This document shows positions 1 through 8,913 of a stretch of 64,000 nt of DNA, in pieces (position 1 is the stretch's first letter; every line of letters starts with the position of its first letter). The stretch covers positions 1-64,000 of the forward strand of contig JAEYWD010000106.1 in the NCBI GenBank assembly GCA_023429135.1. Reading direction: 5' to 3'. The notes under the pieces were generated by a model. The model was not told where the DNA came from. It saw only the letters and a list, made by a program, of their open reading frames with translations, and did not search any database. A program made the translations under genes and the position numbers. The stretch comes from Bacteroidota bacterium (GTDB lineage Bacteria; Bacteroidota; Bacteroidia; Bacteroidales; JAAUTT01).

Positions 1-1655
1 TTTACAACACCACGGAAAAGCTTAAGAGCAATTTTATAACTTCGCGTACCATTCAAAAGTTTCAGAATAACCTTTGGAAGGACCTGAAGCAACGTATCGA
101 CGAGAAGCTTCCCGATTACCTGCTCAAGCGGCATAATCTGCCCGGTTTGCACGAATCGCTCTTTAATATTCATTTTCCGCAATCGCCCGAGGCTTTGCGA
201 AGGGCACAATTCCGGCTGAAGTTCGAAGAACTTTTCCTGATCCAGCTCGATCTGCTGAAACAGAAATACAACCGCTATCACAAACTCGACGGACTAATCT
301 TTGGGAAAGTTGGTGAGACTTTTAATAATTTTTACAGTCATTACCTGCCGTTTTCTCTTACCAATGCCCAGAAGAAAGTTATTAAAGAAATAAGGAAGGA
401 TTTAGGCTCGGGCAAGCAAATGAACCGGCTTGTACAGGGCGATGTTGGCAGCGGTAAAACACTGGTGGCACTTATGACGATGCTGATTGCCATCGATAAT
501 GGCTTCCAAAGCTGTATGATGGCGCCTACCGAAATTCTTGCGACACAGCATTATAACAGCATCAAAAAAATGCTGGGCGATATGCCGGTTACATTAGAAT
601 TGCTTACCGGCTCCACTCCAAAGAAAAAGCGCACCATCATTGCCGAAAATCTCACAAACGGCAGTTTACATATATTAATTGGTACACATGCAGTGATAGA
701 AGATACCGTTCGGTTCGACAATCTGGGATTTGTGATTATCGACGAACAACATCGCTTTGGTGTTGGTCAACGCGCTAAATTGTGGGAGAAGAATCCTCAA
801 ACGCCGCATGTACTGGTAATGTCGGCCACGCCCATTCCCCGTACCCTGGCGATGACACTTTATGGCGATCTCGACATTTCGGTGATTGATGAGCTGCCTC
901 CCGGCCGCAAACCTATCAAAACCATTCATTATTACGACAGCAAACGACTGGTAATGTTTGGCTTTCTGCGGCAGCAGATTGAACTGGGCCGCCAAATATA
1001 TATTGTTTACCCGCTGATAAAAGAATCGGAAAAGCTCGATTACAAGGATCTGGAAGACGGGTGCGAAGCTATTGCCAGGGCGTTCCCTCCACCAAAATAT
1101 GTGATGAGCGTGGTGCATGGAAAGATGAAAGCCAACGAAAAGGAATTTGCTATGCGACTTTTTAAAGAAGGGAAAACGCAGATTATGGTTGCCACAACAG
1201 TGATTGAAGTTGGAGTGGATGTTCCCAATGCCTCGGTGATGGTAATAGAAAGTGCCGAAAGATTTGGCTTGTCGCAGCTTCATCAGCTACGTGGCAGGGT
1301 GGGTCGCGGTGCCGATCAGAGTTACTGTATCCTCATGACCTCCTACAAACTTTCGGAGGATGCTCGCAAACGCATTGAGGCCATGGTAAATACTTCCGAT
1401 GGGTTCGAAATTGCCGAACTCGACCTGAAACTTCGTGGGCCAGGAGATCTGGAAGGTACCCAGCAAAGCGGTCTGGCTTTCGACCTGAAAATTGCCAATC
1501 TTGCAAAAGACACTCAGATATTACAGTTTTCGCGCGATTCGGCCACCGAAGTACTCGAAAACGACCCTACCCTTTCTAAACCCGAAAACAAGATTTTGGT
1601 CGATACGCTTGGTCAAACCCGAAATAAAGAAGTAAATTGGGGCCAGATAAGTTAA
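1..1655 (+). CDS. recG: ATP-dependent DNA helicase RecG, 3' part (5' end outside window)
   Basis: RecG is a superfamily 2 helicase that remodels stalled replication forks and Holliday junctions. The frame is open from the first bases of the window, so the gene is cut by the left edge and what remains is about 550 codons. Visible motifs are the Walker A VQGDVGSGKTLVA, the DEQHRFG box (motif II), SATPIPRTLA (motif III) and the C-terminal helicase block with VIEVGVDVPNA and QLRGRVGRG. The LRGPGDLEGTQQSG stretch near the end is typical of RecG. The wedge domain lies mostly upstream. The TTG at 147 is internal, not a start. The SDR gene follows 11 bp after the stop and may be cotranscribed. Confidence 0.96.
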   Translation, partial: YNTTEKLKSNFITSRTIQKFQNNLWKDLKQRIDEKLPDYLLKRHNLPGLHESLFNIHFPQSPEALRRAQFRLKFEELFLIQLDLLKQKYNRYHKLDGLIFGKVGETFNNFYSHYLPFSLTNAQKKVIKEIRKDLGSGKQMNRLVQGDVGSGKTLVALMTMLIAIDNGFQSCMMAPTEILATQHYNSIKKMLGDMPVTLELLTGSTPKKKRTIIAENLTNGSLHILIGTHAVIEDTVRFDNLGFVIIDEQHRFGVGQRAKLWEKNPQTPHVLVMSATPIPRTLAMTLYGDLDISVIDELPPGRKPIKTIHYYDSKRLVMFGFLRQQIELGRQIYIVYPLIKESEKLDYKDLEDGCEAIARAFPPPKYVMSVVHGKMKANEKEFAMRLFKEGKTQIMVATTVIEVGVDVPNASVMVIESAERFGLSQLHQLRGRVGRGADQSYCILMTSYKLSEDARKRIEAMVNTSDGFEIAELDLKLRGPGDLEGTQQSGLAFDLKIANLAKDTQILQFSRDSATEVLENDPTLSKPENKILVDTLGQTRNKEVNWGQIS

Positions 1656-1666
1656 AGGAATTTTAA

Positions 1667-2461
1667 ATGAAACTAACAAATACAGCGCTTATAACAGGAG
1701 CATCAGGAGGAATTGGATACGAGCTGGCAAAAATTGTCGCCTCGAAAAACATCAATCTGGTGCTTGTTGCCCGCAATAAGGAAAAGCTGGATCAAATAAG
1801 AAAAGAGCTGAAAGAAAAATACCAGGTGAAAATCTGGATTTTTGCCCACGACCTTTCCAATCCCGATACTTTACCCGAACTTGTAGATGAAATAGACAGC
1901 CTGAGCCTGGAAATAAATATTTTGATCAACAATGCAGGTTTGGGTGACTATGGAAATTACATGGAGACCAGTCCAGGCAAGGAAATTGAAATGATTAACC
2001 TGAATGTACTGGCGCTTTCGTACCTCACTAAAATCTTTTTCCGCCGTATGGTGCATGCCGGTAATGGAAAAATTTTAAATCTGTCATCAGTCGCCGGATT
2101 TATGCCGGGACCATATATGTCGGTTTATTATGCTACAAAAGCCTATGTGCAATCATTAACCGAATCGCTGGCAGCGGAAGCCCGTGGAACGGGTGTTACA
2201 TTAACAGCATTATGCCCTGGCCCAACCGAGTCAAACTTTTTTGCCAATGCATCGGTAACCAATACTAAAACAGTTAAAATGCTGATGGCCTACCCCACCG
2301 CCGAAGCCGTTGCCAAATATGGTTTTCGTGCGATGATGCGAGGCCAAACCATTGCCATTCACGGCATCCGGAATAAATTAACAGTCTCCCTGATCCGTTT
2401 CCTTCCGCGGAAATTAGTTGCACTCATGGTGAAGTGGTACCAAGGGATGTGGAGGAAATAG
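1667..2461 (+). CDS. SDR family NAD(P)-dependent oxidoreductase
   Basis: Short-chain dehydrogenase/reductase of 264 residues, a usual length for the classical family. The N-terminal TGASGGIGYE is the Rossmann cofactor loop, followed by NNAG near residue 89, a Ser in LNLSSVAG and the catalytic pair in YYATKAY. A basic residue early in the nucleotide-binding region (VARNKEKL) suggests NADP(H) preference, by family knowledge only. It resembles the DltE/YqjQ-type subgroup; the substrate cannot be told. The ATG start lies 11 bp after recG. The C-terminal stretch (LIRFLPRKLVALMVKWYQ) is hydrophobic and basic and may associate with the membrane. Confidence 0.9.
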   Translation: MKLTNTALITGASGGIGYELAKIVASKNINLVLVARNKEKLDQIRKELKEKYQVKIWIFAHDLSNPDTLPELVDEIDSLSLEINILINNAGLGDYGNYMETSPGKEIEMINLNVLALSYLTKIFFRRMVHAGNGKILNLSSVAGFMPGPYMSVYYATKAYVQSLTESLAAEARGTGVTLTALCPGPTESNFFANASVTNTKTVKMLMAYPTAEAVAKYGFRAMMRGQTIAIHGIRNKLTVSLIRFLPRKLVALMVKWYQGMWRK

Positions 2462-2523
2462 ATATAGTCGATAGCTGTTAGTCAATGGTTGCATAAAAAT
2501 GTAGATTTGATTTTATGGTTTTT

Positions 2524-2578
2524 AAGGCTGAAAGCCTTAGATAATTCAGCCCAGGGCAAAGTGAAGCGGCGCCCTGGG
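2524..2578. repeat. REP-like double palindrome
   Basis: Two hairpins sit side by side: AAGGCT/AGCCTT with a GAA loop at 2524-2538, and CCCAGGGC/GCCCTGGG at 2550-2578. The words AAGGCTGAAAGCCTT and CAGCCCAGGGC recall a REP-like family I know from Bacteroidota intergenic regions. No transposase-like gene is nearby. Confidence 0.55.
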
Positions 2579-2961
2579 TTAATCAACAGAATTAATGTTT
2601 GGCGGCGTGAAAACATCTCAAAAAAGGCTTTAAGCTTAACATCGCCGCAATTGTAATTCTATTGATATCCACAATAATTTACAACAGAGCCTCCATAGTC
2701 CATGGTAAACAAATACAAATCCACGGACGTCGGATCGCGGTCGACAGCGAATACAGGAAATGGAATTTAGTTAACTAGTCCATAGCACTTGGTCCATAGT
2801 CCATAGTCCATAGTAAATACAGGAATACAGAAATATAAGTCGACGGAAGTAGGAGTCTTGCCTTCGCTCAGCTTAGCATCTCGCTAAGTCGTTTTAATCA
2901 GGCCTCCGACCATATTTATTAAAGGCAAACATTGATTTTTCGACTGGAAGCTGGTAGGAAC

Positions 2962-2984
2962 AAGCGTAGCGGGACGCTACGCTT
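2962..2984. repeat. Perfect 10-bp inverted repeat
   Basis: AAGCGTAGCG, a GGA loop, then CGCTACGCTT. It lies between the convergent SDR and glucokinase genes. Neither side has a T-run, so a repeat is more likely than a terminator. Confidence 0.5.
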
Positions 2985-3098
2985 AGCAAAAGACGCTACT
3001 CTTAACACAGGTCATGGTCGACATTCAATGGTTCATGGTAAATATTAGCTCTTACCCGGCTGCTGGCCATCGGCTATGGACTAATTGCTATCGACTTT

Positions 3099-3869
3099 TC
3101 ACTTCGTCTCCAGCATTTTAAACTTCATCTTGCGGGCTGCTACAGCAGCTCCTATAATACCAGCCTCGTTTAAAAGTTCGGCAGGAACAACTTTTACAGG
3201 AACATTGAACGGCATTTTCTTAGCATCGAGCTTCTTGGATAAACCTCCGCCAATAATGATCAGGTCGGGCCAGAACAACGAATGTATATACTCCAGATAC
3301 TCGTTTATGCGCTGCATCCATGTATCCCAGTCGAGGTTTAGATCCTTGTGAGCGGCATCCGACATATATTTTTCGGCTTCCTGACCATTAGGCATAATTA
3401 CATGCCCCATTTCGCAGTTTGCAACCAGCTTGCCCCGGGTAAACATCACTACACCAACTCCGGTGCCAATGGTAAGCAACATCACAAGGCCTTTGTTATC
3501 TTTGCCAGCGCCAAACTTCATTTCGGCAAAACCAGCCGCATCGGCGTCGTTCAGAATATAAAAAGGACGACCGGTTTTCTTCTGCAAGTATTCTTCGGCA
3601 TTTAAACCTATCCAGCCATGATCGATATTTGCAGCCGTTTTGGTAACACCATGCAGCACCACTCCCGGATATCCGGCCCCAATAGGTCCATCCCATTTAA
3701 AATGATCTGCAACATCTCTGATTACTTCGGCAATACTGGCAGGCGTAGCCGGAATTGGTGTAGGGATTCTGTACCTGTCAGTTTTAAGTTCTCCCGTTTT
3801 GGTATTTACTATGGCCCCTTTTATACCGGAGCCTCCAATGTCGATACCCAGAATTTTCCTGTAATTCAT
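3099..3869 (-). CDS. ppgK: Polyphosphate glucokinase (ROK family)
   Basis: ROK-fold sugar kinase of 256 residues, the size of polyphosphate-dependent glucokinases and shorter than most ATP-dependent ROK kinases (about 300). It opens with LGIDIGGSGIKG, the phosphate-1 loop, and has AGYPGVV, the ILNDADAAGFAEMKFGAG segment around the catalytic Asp, and TIGTGVGVVMF, the phosphate-2 loop. The Cys/His zinc motif of ROK repressors is absent. This pattern fits PpgK, which phosphorylates glucose with polyphosphate and often with ATP too. The ATG start is clear. The gene stands alone, and a long hairpin lies 34-89 bp upstream. The donor preference is inferred from family resemblance. Confidence 0.82.
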   Translation of the reverse strand: MNYRKILGIDIGGSGIKGAIVNTKTGELKTDRYRIPTPIPATPASIAEVIRDVADHFKWDGPIGAGYPGVVLHGVTKTAANIDHGWIGLNAEEYLQKKTGRPFYILNDADAAGFAEMKFGAGKDNKGLVMLLTIGTGVGVVMFTRGKLVANCEMGHVIMPNGQEAEKYMSDAAHKDLNLDWDTWMQRINEYLEYIHSLFWPDLIIIGGGLSKKLDAKKMPFNVPVKVVPAELLNEAGIIGAAVAARKMKFKMLETK

Positions 3870-4293
3870 ACGTACAAAATTTTTATTTTAATGGTCGTAT
3901 AGAATATCCATGATGAAATGTTCATCTTGATTGATGATCTTTTCGGATCATGGATATTTCATACAACAATCATGTTTGATTAACCTATGCCGGTTTGTAA
4001 TGCTGAATTATTCATTATGGCAAGGAAAAAATGCACCTTCCCTAGAGCCTATAACCCAATAACCTACAACCTAATGCCGATAAAGATATAACAATTTAAA
4101 TAATCAATTTCTTATTCCTCTGCAGAAATAAAACTAGTTATTAAACATAAATAATTGCAATAAGTTAAAAAAGCTGCTACATATTGAAACTTAGAAAAAA
4201 CGACCTGCGTATAACCACGCAAATTTCAGCCTGTTACATTACATTATCCGTTACAGGGAAATTATTAGTTGAAAACCCAAAAGCAAAGCACAT
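3870..4293. other. Divergent intergenic region between glucokinase and SPOR gene
   Basis: These 424 bases must hold the promoters of both flanking genes. The only strong structure is the hairpin at 3903-3958. Around 4046-4078 there is a run of related words (CCTATAACCC, AATAACCTA, CAACCTAA). The rest is AT-rich without an open frame. Confidence 0.6.
3903..3958. promoter_or_regulatory. Nested inverted repeat upstream of ppgK
   Basis: A perfect 12-bp outer repeat, AATATCCATGAT (3903-3914) and ATCATGGATATT (3947-3958), encloses a smaller perfect one, GATGAA/TTCATC (3912-3926). It starts 34 bp upstream of the glucokinase ATG, so it could act as an operator, or as an RNA hairpin if transcription starts further upstream. 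Confidence 0.4.
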
Positions 4294-4773
4294 ATGAACC
4301 CGAATCAAACCTCATTAAATGATGACGACTATCAGTATTATGAAAAGAAACCTGTTTGGAAAATCATTTTCGTAGTACTAGGAGTAGCAGTTGTTGCTGC
4401 AATTGTGTATTTCATTTTTATCAAGGAACCTAAGTTCAACCATAATGATATCGCAGAAATTGCCGACACAACAACAGTAGCCAAACCTCAATCAGCTCCC
4501 GTTCAGGAATCTGTTGAACCTGCAACAGCCGATCAAAATTTAACCACCGGAAAATACCACATTATTGCTGGCGCTTTTATTGTGGAGAAGAATGCCTCTG
4601 CTTACATGGAAGAACTTCAGAAAAAAGGCTATAATCCTCATATCATTCTGAAAAAGAACGAATATAGCTTTATCTCACTCTTCTCATATCCTACTTTTAA
4701 AGAAGCCAATGCCAAATATAAAGAACTGGAAAACCAGGGATTTCCGATCTGGATTATGAAGTATAAGATTTAG
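4294..4773 (+). CDS. SPOR domain-containing membrane protein
   Basis: Bitopic protein of 159 residues. A cytoplasmic stretch of about 22 residues precedes a membrane segment (about residues 23-43, rich in V, A and I), then a Pro/Ala/Glu-rich linker, then a C-terminal SPOR domain (about 85-159) beginning near GKYHIIAGAF. SPOR domains bind denuded septal peptidoglycan, so a role at the division site or cell wall is likely. The protein stands alone, between the glucokinase and a convergent hydrolase gene, and ends at a strong hairpin terminator. Confidence 0.85.
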   Translation: MNPNQTSLNDDDYQYYEKKPVWKIIFVVLGVAVVAAIVYFIFIKEPKFNHNDIAEIADTTTVAKPQSAPVQESVEPATADQNLTTGKYHIIAGAFIVEKNASAYMEELQKKGYNPHIILKKNEYSFISLFSYPTFKEANAKYKELENQGFPIWIMKYKI

Positions 4774-4797
4774 GAGTCCTACGATTGAAATATAGTA

Positions 4798-4838
4798 ACA
4801 AGCAGGCCGGGTTAACGATCCGGCTTGCTTGTTTAAAA
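4798..4838 (+). terminator. Intrinsic terminator after the SPOR gene
   Basis: AACAAGCAGGCCGG pairs with CCGGCTTGCTTGTT, with one G-T wobble and a short loop, and is followed by TTTAAAAAATT. It may serve both strands, since the acylase gene converges from the right. Confidence 0.85.
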
Positions 4839-5013
4839 AATTCTTATGGCTTAAATACAATCTCAGGTTTGTCGTAGCATTTACTATTTATAACTTAACC
4901 TCTCCATAAGTTCGCAGCAAATGCTCCCATGATACATGAGCGAAGGAAATCCTTCGCCCAACTTCTTCAATCAAAGTTTACCGCTGCTTATCGTTGATTT
5001 GAATACACCAACT

Positions 5014-7404
5014 TTACGGCTTAATCACAATGCTGTATTTAGCATTTTTGATCACCTCCTCCCGCGAAAACCAGTCGCGGCGATACTTTTTATGAATGTA
5101 AAGCTCCGTTTGATCGCAATAATAAGGACTGGACGAAATACCCGATATACCGGTTGGAATAATGGTCCATGACTCATCCCAGTTTCCCGTCACGTAGACG
5201 TGACGCTGCGAGGCACCGTGAGTTGATTCGAAAGGCCTGGTGTATCTGTACGAATAAGGCTCAACCGTATGGAACGAACCTCCGATTTCAAAAGGTCCAC
5301 GGTTTAAATGAAAAGCTCTGTCCAAAATCTTAACCCTACCTAGTGGGTGATTAATAACCACATGATGTATCTTTCCCCACTTCCAGCCGGTAGGCATTTT
5401 TCCATACTTTTCGGACAACTGATTTACCGAAGTTTTAAATGACTGATAAATCACCAAAGGAAAATCTTCGTTCTCTTGTTTGATGTTAACATTGTCCATA
5501 AACGACGACTGCTCTGTGGTCCATATACGATGAAGTGCGTTGCGTACCATCACCTTATCGGTAATAAATTCTCTAAACATCTCCTCTCCCATTTCATCCT
5601 CAAAAAGATTTTTCAGGAACACCGAAAAGAAGCTTTCATAAATGGCAGGCGCGGCAGCTTCAGCATCCATGGTCATGTTCCAGTTTTTCAGGATATCAAG
5701 AGATTCTTTTTCCAAACCATCAGTCACTCTGCTTTCAAGCAAACTGATCATTTTAGGGAGGTAAAACTTCACATTTTCCGAACGAAAATCAGTTTGAATG
5801 GCTTTAAAACTCTCTGCACTATGCTTATCTGTTTCGAGCAGCATGTTTTTAATACGGCTGTACCTAAATGGCAAGTCGTACCAATGGCTTATATAATGAG
5901 GATAATTGGCAGGGGCAGTTTTATTGTTTGCTGAAACAGCAATTCCGTCCGTTGGATTATAATAACTGGGCAAGCTATCGAATGGCACCAACCCTTTCCA
6001 GTCGAAGTCGGAAGTATTCCCGGGCAATACTTCCCAGGCAGGCCCTCTCCGCAAGGGAACTCCAGCGGCACAGTAAAGACCGATATTGCCGGCAGTATCG
6101 GCATATACAATATTCTGGCTTACTGATACAAATGTTGAAATTGCCGTTTTAAAATCTTCCCAGTTGCCAGCCCGGTTCAACAAATATACAGTTCTTATTT
6201 CATTGCTCCACTCGTTGCCCAGCCAATGCATAGAAATTGCTTCATCGTGAACTTTCTTCAGCTCTGAAATGATAGGTCCACGATGTGTAAATTTCAATGT
6301 TTTGTTAATTGTATCTCCGCTTTTCAAAGCAATTTTTTCCTTTTTTAAAATCAAAGGTTTCCACGCTCCATCCAATTTATACCGGGTACTGTCTGAATTA
6401 ATCTCCTCGGTGTAAAAATCAATGTCATCGTTCATCACGTTCGTCATTCCCCAGGCAATGGCTTTGTTATGTCCCGAAATAATAAAAGGAGCGCCGGGCA
6501 ACATAACACCTGTAACATCGAGTTCTCCATCTATAACCTGGTGCATCTGGTACCAGACACCCGGAGCCATTAAGCCTAAATGCATATCGTTGGCCAGAAT
6601 AGGTTTACCATTAACACTTTTGGAAGCATTAACCGCCCAGTTGTTCGATCCGTAAAAAACCGAGACGCCAAGCTGTTGTAACTTCTGGTTGGCAGCAATC
6701 ATTTCCGACCCCCAGTCACTCTGAGAGTTGCCAGCTAATGCTTTCGGAAAAATTACCGATAAAGTAGAATCGAACATTGGAACCAGCTCCAGCACCTTGT
6801 CACGACCAAATTTCTTTTTTAACTTGTGAAGAACTATTTCGGCTATCCATGATCCGTTTAAATCCCACGCCATATAACCTACCAGATTAAAAGAGTGTTG
6901 TGGTTTCCAGGGCTCAGGTTTATAACCCAGAATGCTAAACTCAAGTGGAAGTTTGTTTTTGTACTCTTCCATATATTGATTTATCCCATCGGAATAAGCC
7001 TCGAAAATGGCTTTTATTTCCGGTGATGTTTCGGCATAAATGCGTTCCGATTTTTCGGGAATGCGAAGACTGCGCATCAGAATATCAGCTTCAAGCATAT
7101 CTTTTCCAATAATTTCGCACAGGCGCCCCATTGTTACATGCCTGAGCAAATCCATCTGCCACAAGCGGTCCTGAGCCACCAGATAACCTGTTACCCGGTA
7201 TAAATCGAGGTCGCTTTTAGCATAAACATGAGGCATTGCAAACGAGTCTCGATACACCCATACTGAGTCTTTTAACCCTTTTAAGTCAAAAGGTTCAGAG
7301 TAATCGGGCAACGCCTGCCTCGAAATAACTCTTCCATATATAAATAAGGCAGAAATGGCAAGTACCAGAAAAACAACAACGGTAATAAGGATTTTCTTTA
7401 TCAT
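5014..7404 (-). CDS. Penicillin acylase family protein (Ntn hydrolase)
   Basis: Secreted or membrane-anchored N-terminal-nucleophile hydrolase of 796 residues, the usual length for the penicillin G acylase/aculeacin acylase family. I start it at the ATG at 7404, because MIKKILITVVVFLVL makes a normal signal or anchor sequence; the frame runs 20 codons further with no good signal. After the alpha region (AQDRLWQMDLLRHVTMGRL) comes YGSNNWAV. Its Ser, about residue 253, would become the N-terminal nucleophile of the beta chain after self-cleavage. HNKAIAWGMTN and DMHLGL are family motifs. The substrate is unknown; such enzymes also cleave acyl-homoserine lactones and other amides. Confidence 0.9.
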   Translation of the reverse strand: MIKKILITVVVFLVLAISALFIYGRVISRQALPDYSEPFDLKGLKDSVWVYRDSFAMPHVYAKSDLDLYRVTGYLVAQDRLWQMDLLRHVTMGRLCEIIGKDMLEADILMRSLRIPEKSERIYAETSPEIKAIFEAYSDGINQYMEEYKNKLPLEFSILGYKPEPWKPQHSFNLVGYMAWDLNGSWIAEIVLHKLKKKFGRDKVLELVPMFDSTLSVIFPKALAGNSQSDWGSEMIAANQKLQQLGVSVFYGSNNWAVNASKSVNGKPILANDMHLGLMAPGVWYQMHQVIDGELDVTGVMLPGAPFIISGHNKAIAWGMTNVMNDDIDFYTEEINSDSTRYKLDGAWKPLILKKEKIALKSGDTINKTLKFTHRGPIISELKKVHDEAISMHWLGNEWSNEIRTVYLLNRAGNWEDFKTAISTFVSVSQNIVYADTAGNIGLYCAAGVPLRRGPAWEVLPGNTSDFDWKGLVPFDSLPSYYNPTDGIAVSANNKTAPANYPHYISHWYDLPFRYSRIKNMLLETDKHSAESFKAIQTDFRSENVKFYLPKMISLLESRVTDGLEKESLDILKNWNMTMDAEAAAPAIYESFFSVFLKNLFEDEMGEEMFREFITDKVMVRNALHRIWTTEQSSFMDNVNIKQENEDFPLVIYQSFKTSVNQLSEKYGKMPTGWKWGKIHHVVINHPLGRVKILDRAFHLNRGPFEIGGSFHTVEPYSYRYTRPFESTHGASQRHVYVTGNWDESWTIIPTGISGISSSPYYCDQTELYIHKKYRRDWFSREEVIKNAKYSIVIKP

Positions 7405-7548
7405 ATAAAAGTATTTTGCAATAGTTAACAGGAATCTTTCCTGCAAAAATAAAATAAACAACAAAGTTTAAGTTAAACAACTCCCTTTGATTAAAATAAG
7501 AATACAAAATATTAAATTTACAGTAATAAAAACTACTAACATAATTGT

Positions 7549-8913
7549 ATGCATCACTTTTTATCAAACATATCATGCCAACACAATACGAAATTCAAGG
7601 TATTGCTGATTCTTACAATTATCTGTTCCTCAGTTTCAGTTTTTGCACAGTCGCCCGATTCTACCAGGAAGGAAAAAGCAAAAACAGGTTTTAATTTTGG
7701 CGCTTTACCCGCGATAGGGTACGACTCCGACCTGGGCTTCCGTTACGGTGCTCTTGCCAATTTTTACGATTATGGTGACGGATCAACTTACCCAATGTAC
7801 CGGCATTCGCTTTACCTGGAGTGGTCGAGAACTACCAAGGGAAGCGGTATAAACCAGATTATTTACGATTCGGAATACCTGATTCCCAAAATACGGACAA
7901 CTCTTCAATACGACCTTTTTACAGAAAAAGGTCTCGATTTTTATGGATTTAACGGCTACGAAGCATATTATAACCCAGATTTTGAGGACCAGGATAACGC
8001 AGCTTATATATCACGCATGTTTTATAGGCACGAACGCAGATTAAACCACATCAAAGCCGACTTTCAGGGAAATATCTCAGGACGGCGGGTAAGATGGTTT
8101 GCAGGAATTGAATATTTTGGAAACCATATAGCAACAGTTAACATCGACAAATTAAATAAAGGGAAGGATAAAGAAGACTTATTACCCGACACGGCCCTCC
8201 TGTACGATAAATTTATCGAATGGGGAATTATCCCTCAGGATCAAAAAGATGGCGGCGACAACACGTTTCTGAAAGCAGGTCTTGTTCTCGACACACGCGA
8301 TAACGAACCCAACCCCATGACAGGAATATGGACCGAGGCATTCATTCTGGGAGGCATTAAGGCTTTAAGCAATGAAAAATACAATTTCAGCAAGATTATA
8401 ATTACACACAGGCAGTATTTTACACTTTATCCAAAAGTACTGAACCTGGCTTACCGGTTAAGCTACCAGACTAAAATATCCGGCCATATGCCGTTTTATA
8501 TGCTGCCTTACATTTATAACTCATCGATTACAAGAGACGGGCTTGGAGGAGCGAAGACCCTCAGAGGAGTGCTCAGGGACAGGGTTACAGGAGAAGATAT
8601 GCTATACGGGAATATTGAGCTGCGATGGAAATTTTACCATCGGGTTTTGCTAAATCAGAATGTTTACCTGGCTCTGGGTGGGTTTTACGATTTCGGCAAA
8701 ATAACAGGCAAGTATAAGTTTACCAATAATGGAAATCCGGAAGCGATGGCATATTTGTCGAAAGGTGAAAAAGAATCGTGGCACTCCAGCTATGGTACCG
8801 GTTTATACATTGCCATGAACCAAAACTTTGTTGTAAACTTTGTATACGGACTTGCTGCAAAAAAAGAAGACGGAATGAGCGGGTTATATATCGGACTTAA
8901 TTTTCTTTTCTAG
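7549..8913 (+). CDS. BamA/TamA-type outer-membrane beta-barrel protein
   Basis: Protein of 454 residues with a signal peptide (hydrophobic stretch from about residue 18, ending near VSVFAQ). The mature part is rich in alternating aromatic strands and ends in F (IGLNFLF), as outer-membrane barrels do. The segment GLGGAKTLRGVLRDR matches the conserved RG loop of the Omp85/bacterial surface antigen barrel, and no POTRA repeats precede it. It is therefore a short barrel-only Omp85 relative. It is divergent from the acylase gene. Its stop overlaps the stop of the convergent SiaC-like gene in a shared CTAG. The cargo or function is unknown. Confidence 0.8.
   Translation: MHHFLSNISCQHNTKFKVLLILTIICSSVSVFAQSPDSTRKEKAKTGFNFGALPAIGYDSDLGFRYGALANFYDYGDGSTYPMYRHSLYLEWSRTTKGSGINQIIYDSEYLIPKIRTTLQYDLFTEKGLDFYGFNGYEAYYNPDFEDQDNAAYISRMFYRHERRLNHIKADFQGNISGRRVRWFAGIEYFGNHIATVNIDKLNKGKDKEDLLPDTALLYDKFIEWGIIPQDQKDGGDNTFLKAGLVLDTRDNEPNPMTGIWTEAFILGGIKALSNEKYNFSKIIITHRQYFTLYPKVLNLAYRLSYQTKISGHMPFYMLPYIYNSSITRDGLGGAKTLRGVLRDRVTGEDMLYGNIELRWKFYHRVLLNQNVYLALGGFYDFGKITGKYKFTNNGNPEAMAYLSKGEKESWHSSYGTGLYIAMNQNFVVNFVYGLAAKKEDGMSGLYIGLNFLF

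Larger units (their letters stand above)
2462..3098. repeat. Intergenic stretch filled with short palindromes and TCCATAGTC-type repeats
   Basis: No credible gene lies in these 637 bases between two convergent genes. They contain a perfect hairpin AAGGCT-GAA-AGCCTT (2524-2538), a CCCAGGGC/GCCCTGGG hairpin (2550-2578) and a perfect 10-bp hairpin AAGCGTAGCG/CGCTACGCTT (2962-2984). They also contain several copies of a TCCATAG unit (2777-2785 and 2791-2815) and TAGTCGATAG-like words at both ends. The mixture resembles the REP-like palindromes and dispersed intergenic repeats of other Bacteroidota genomes. A short open frame at 3085-3351 on the plus strand only shadows the glucokinase gene. Confidence 0.7.

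Noticed and set aside
675..1283. Long minus-strand open frame (202 codons) within recG
   Set aside because: It lies wholly opposite recG, which has all helicase motifs; the translation shows no family features.
2777..2815. CRISPR array suspected from repeated TCCATAG
   Set aside because: Units are 7-9 bases with no regular spacers, and no cas genes are nearby.
7405..7464. Upstream extension of the penicillin acylase by 20 codons
   Set aside because: The ATG at 7404 starts a normal signal sequence; the extension adds a second hydrophobic stretch with no family support.
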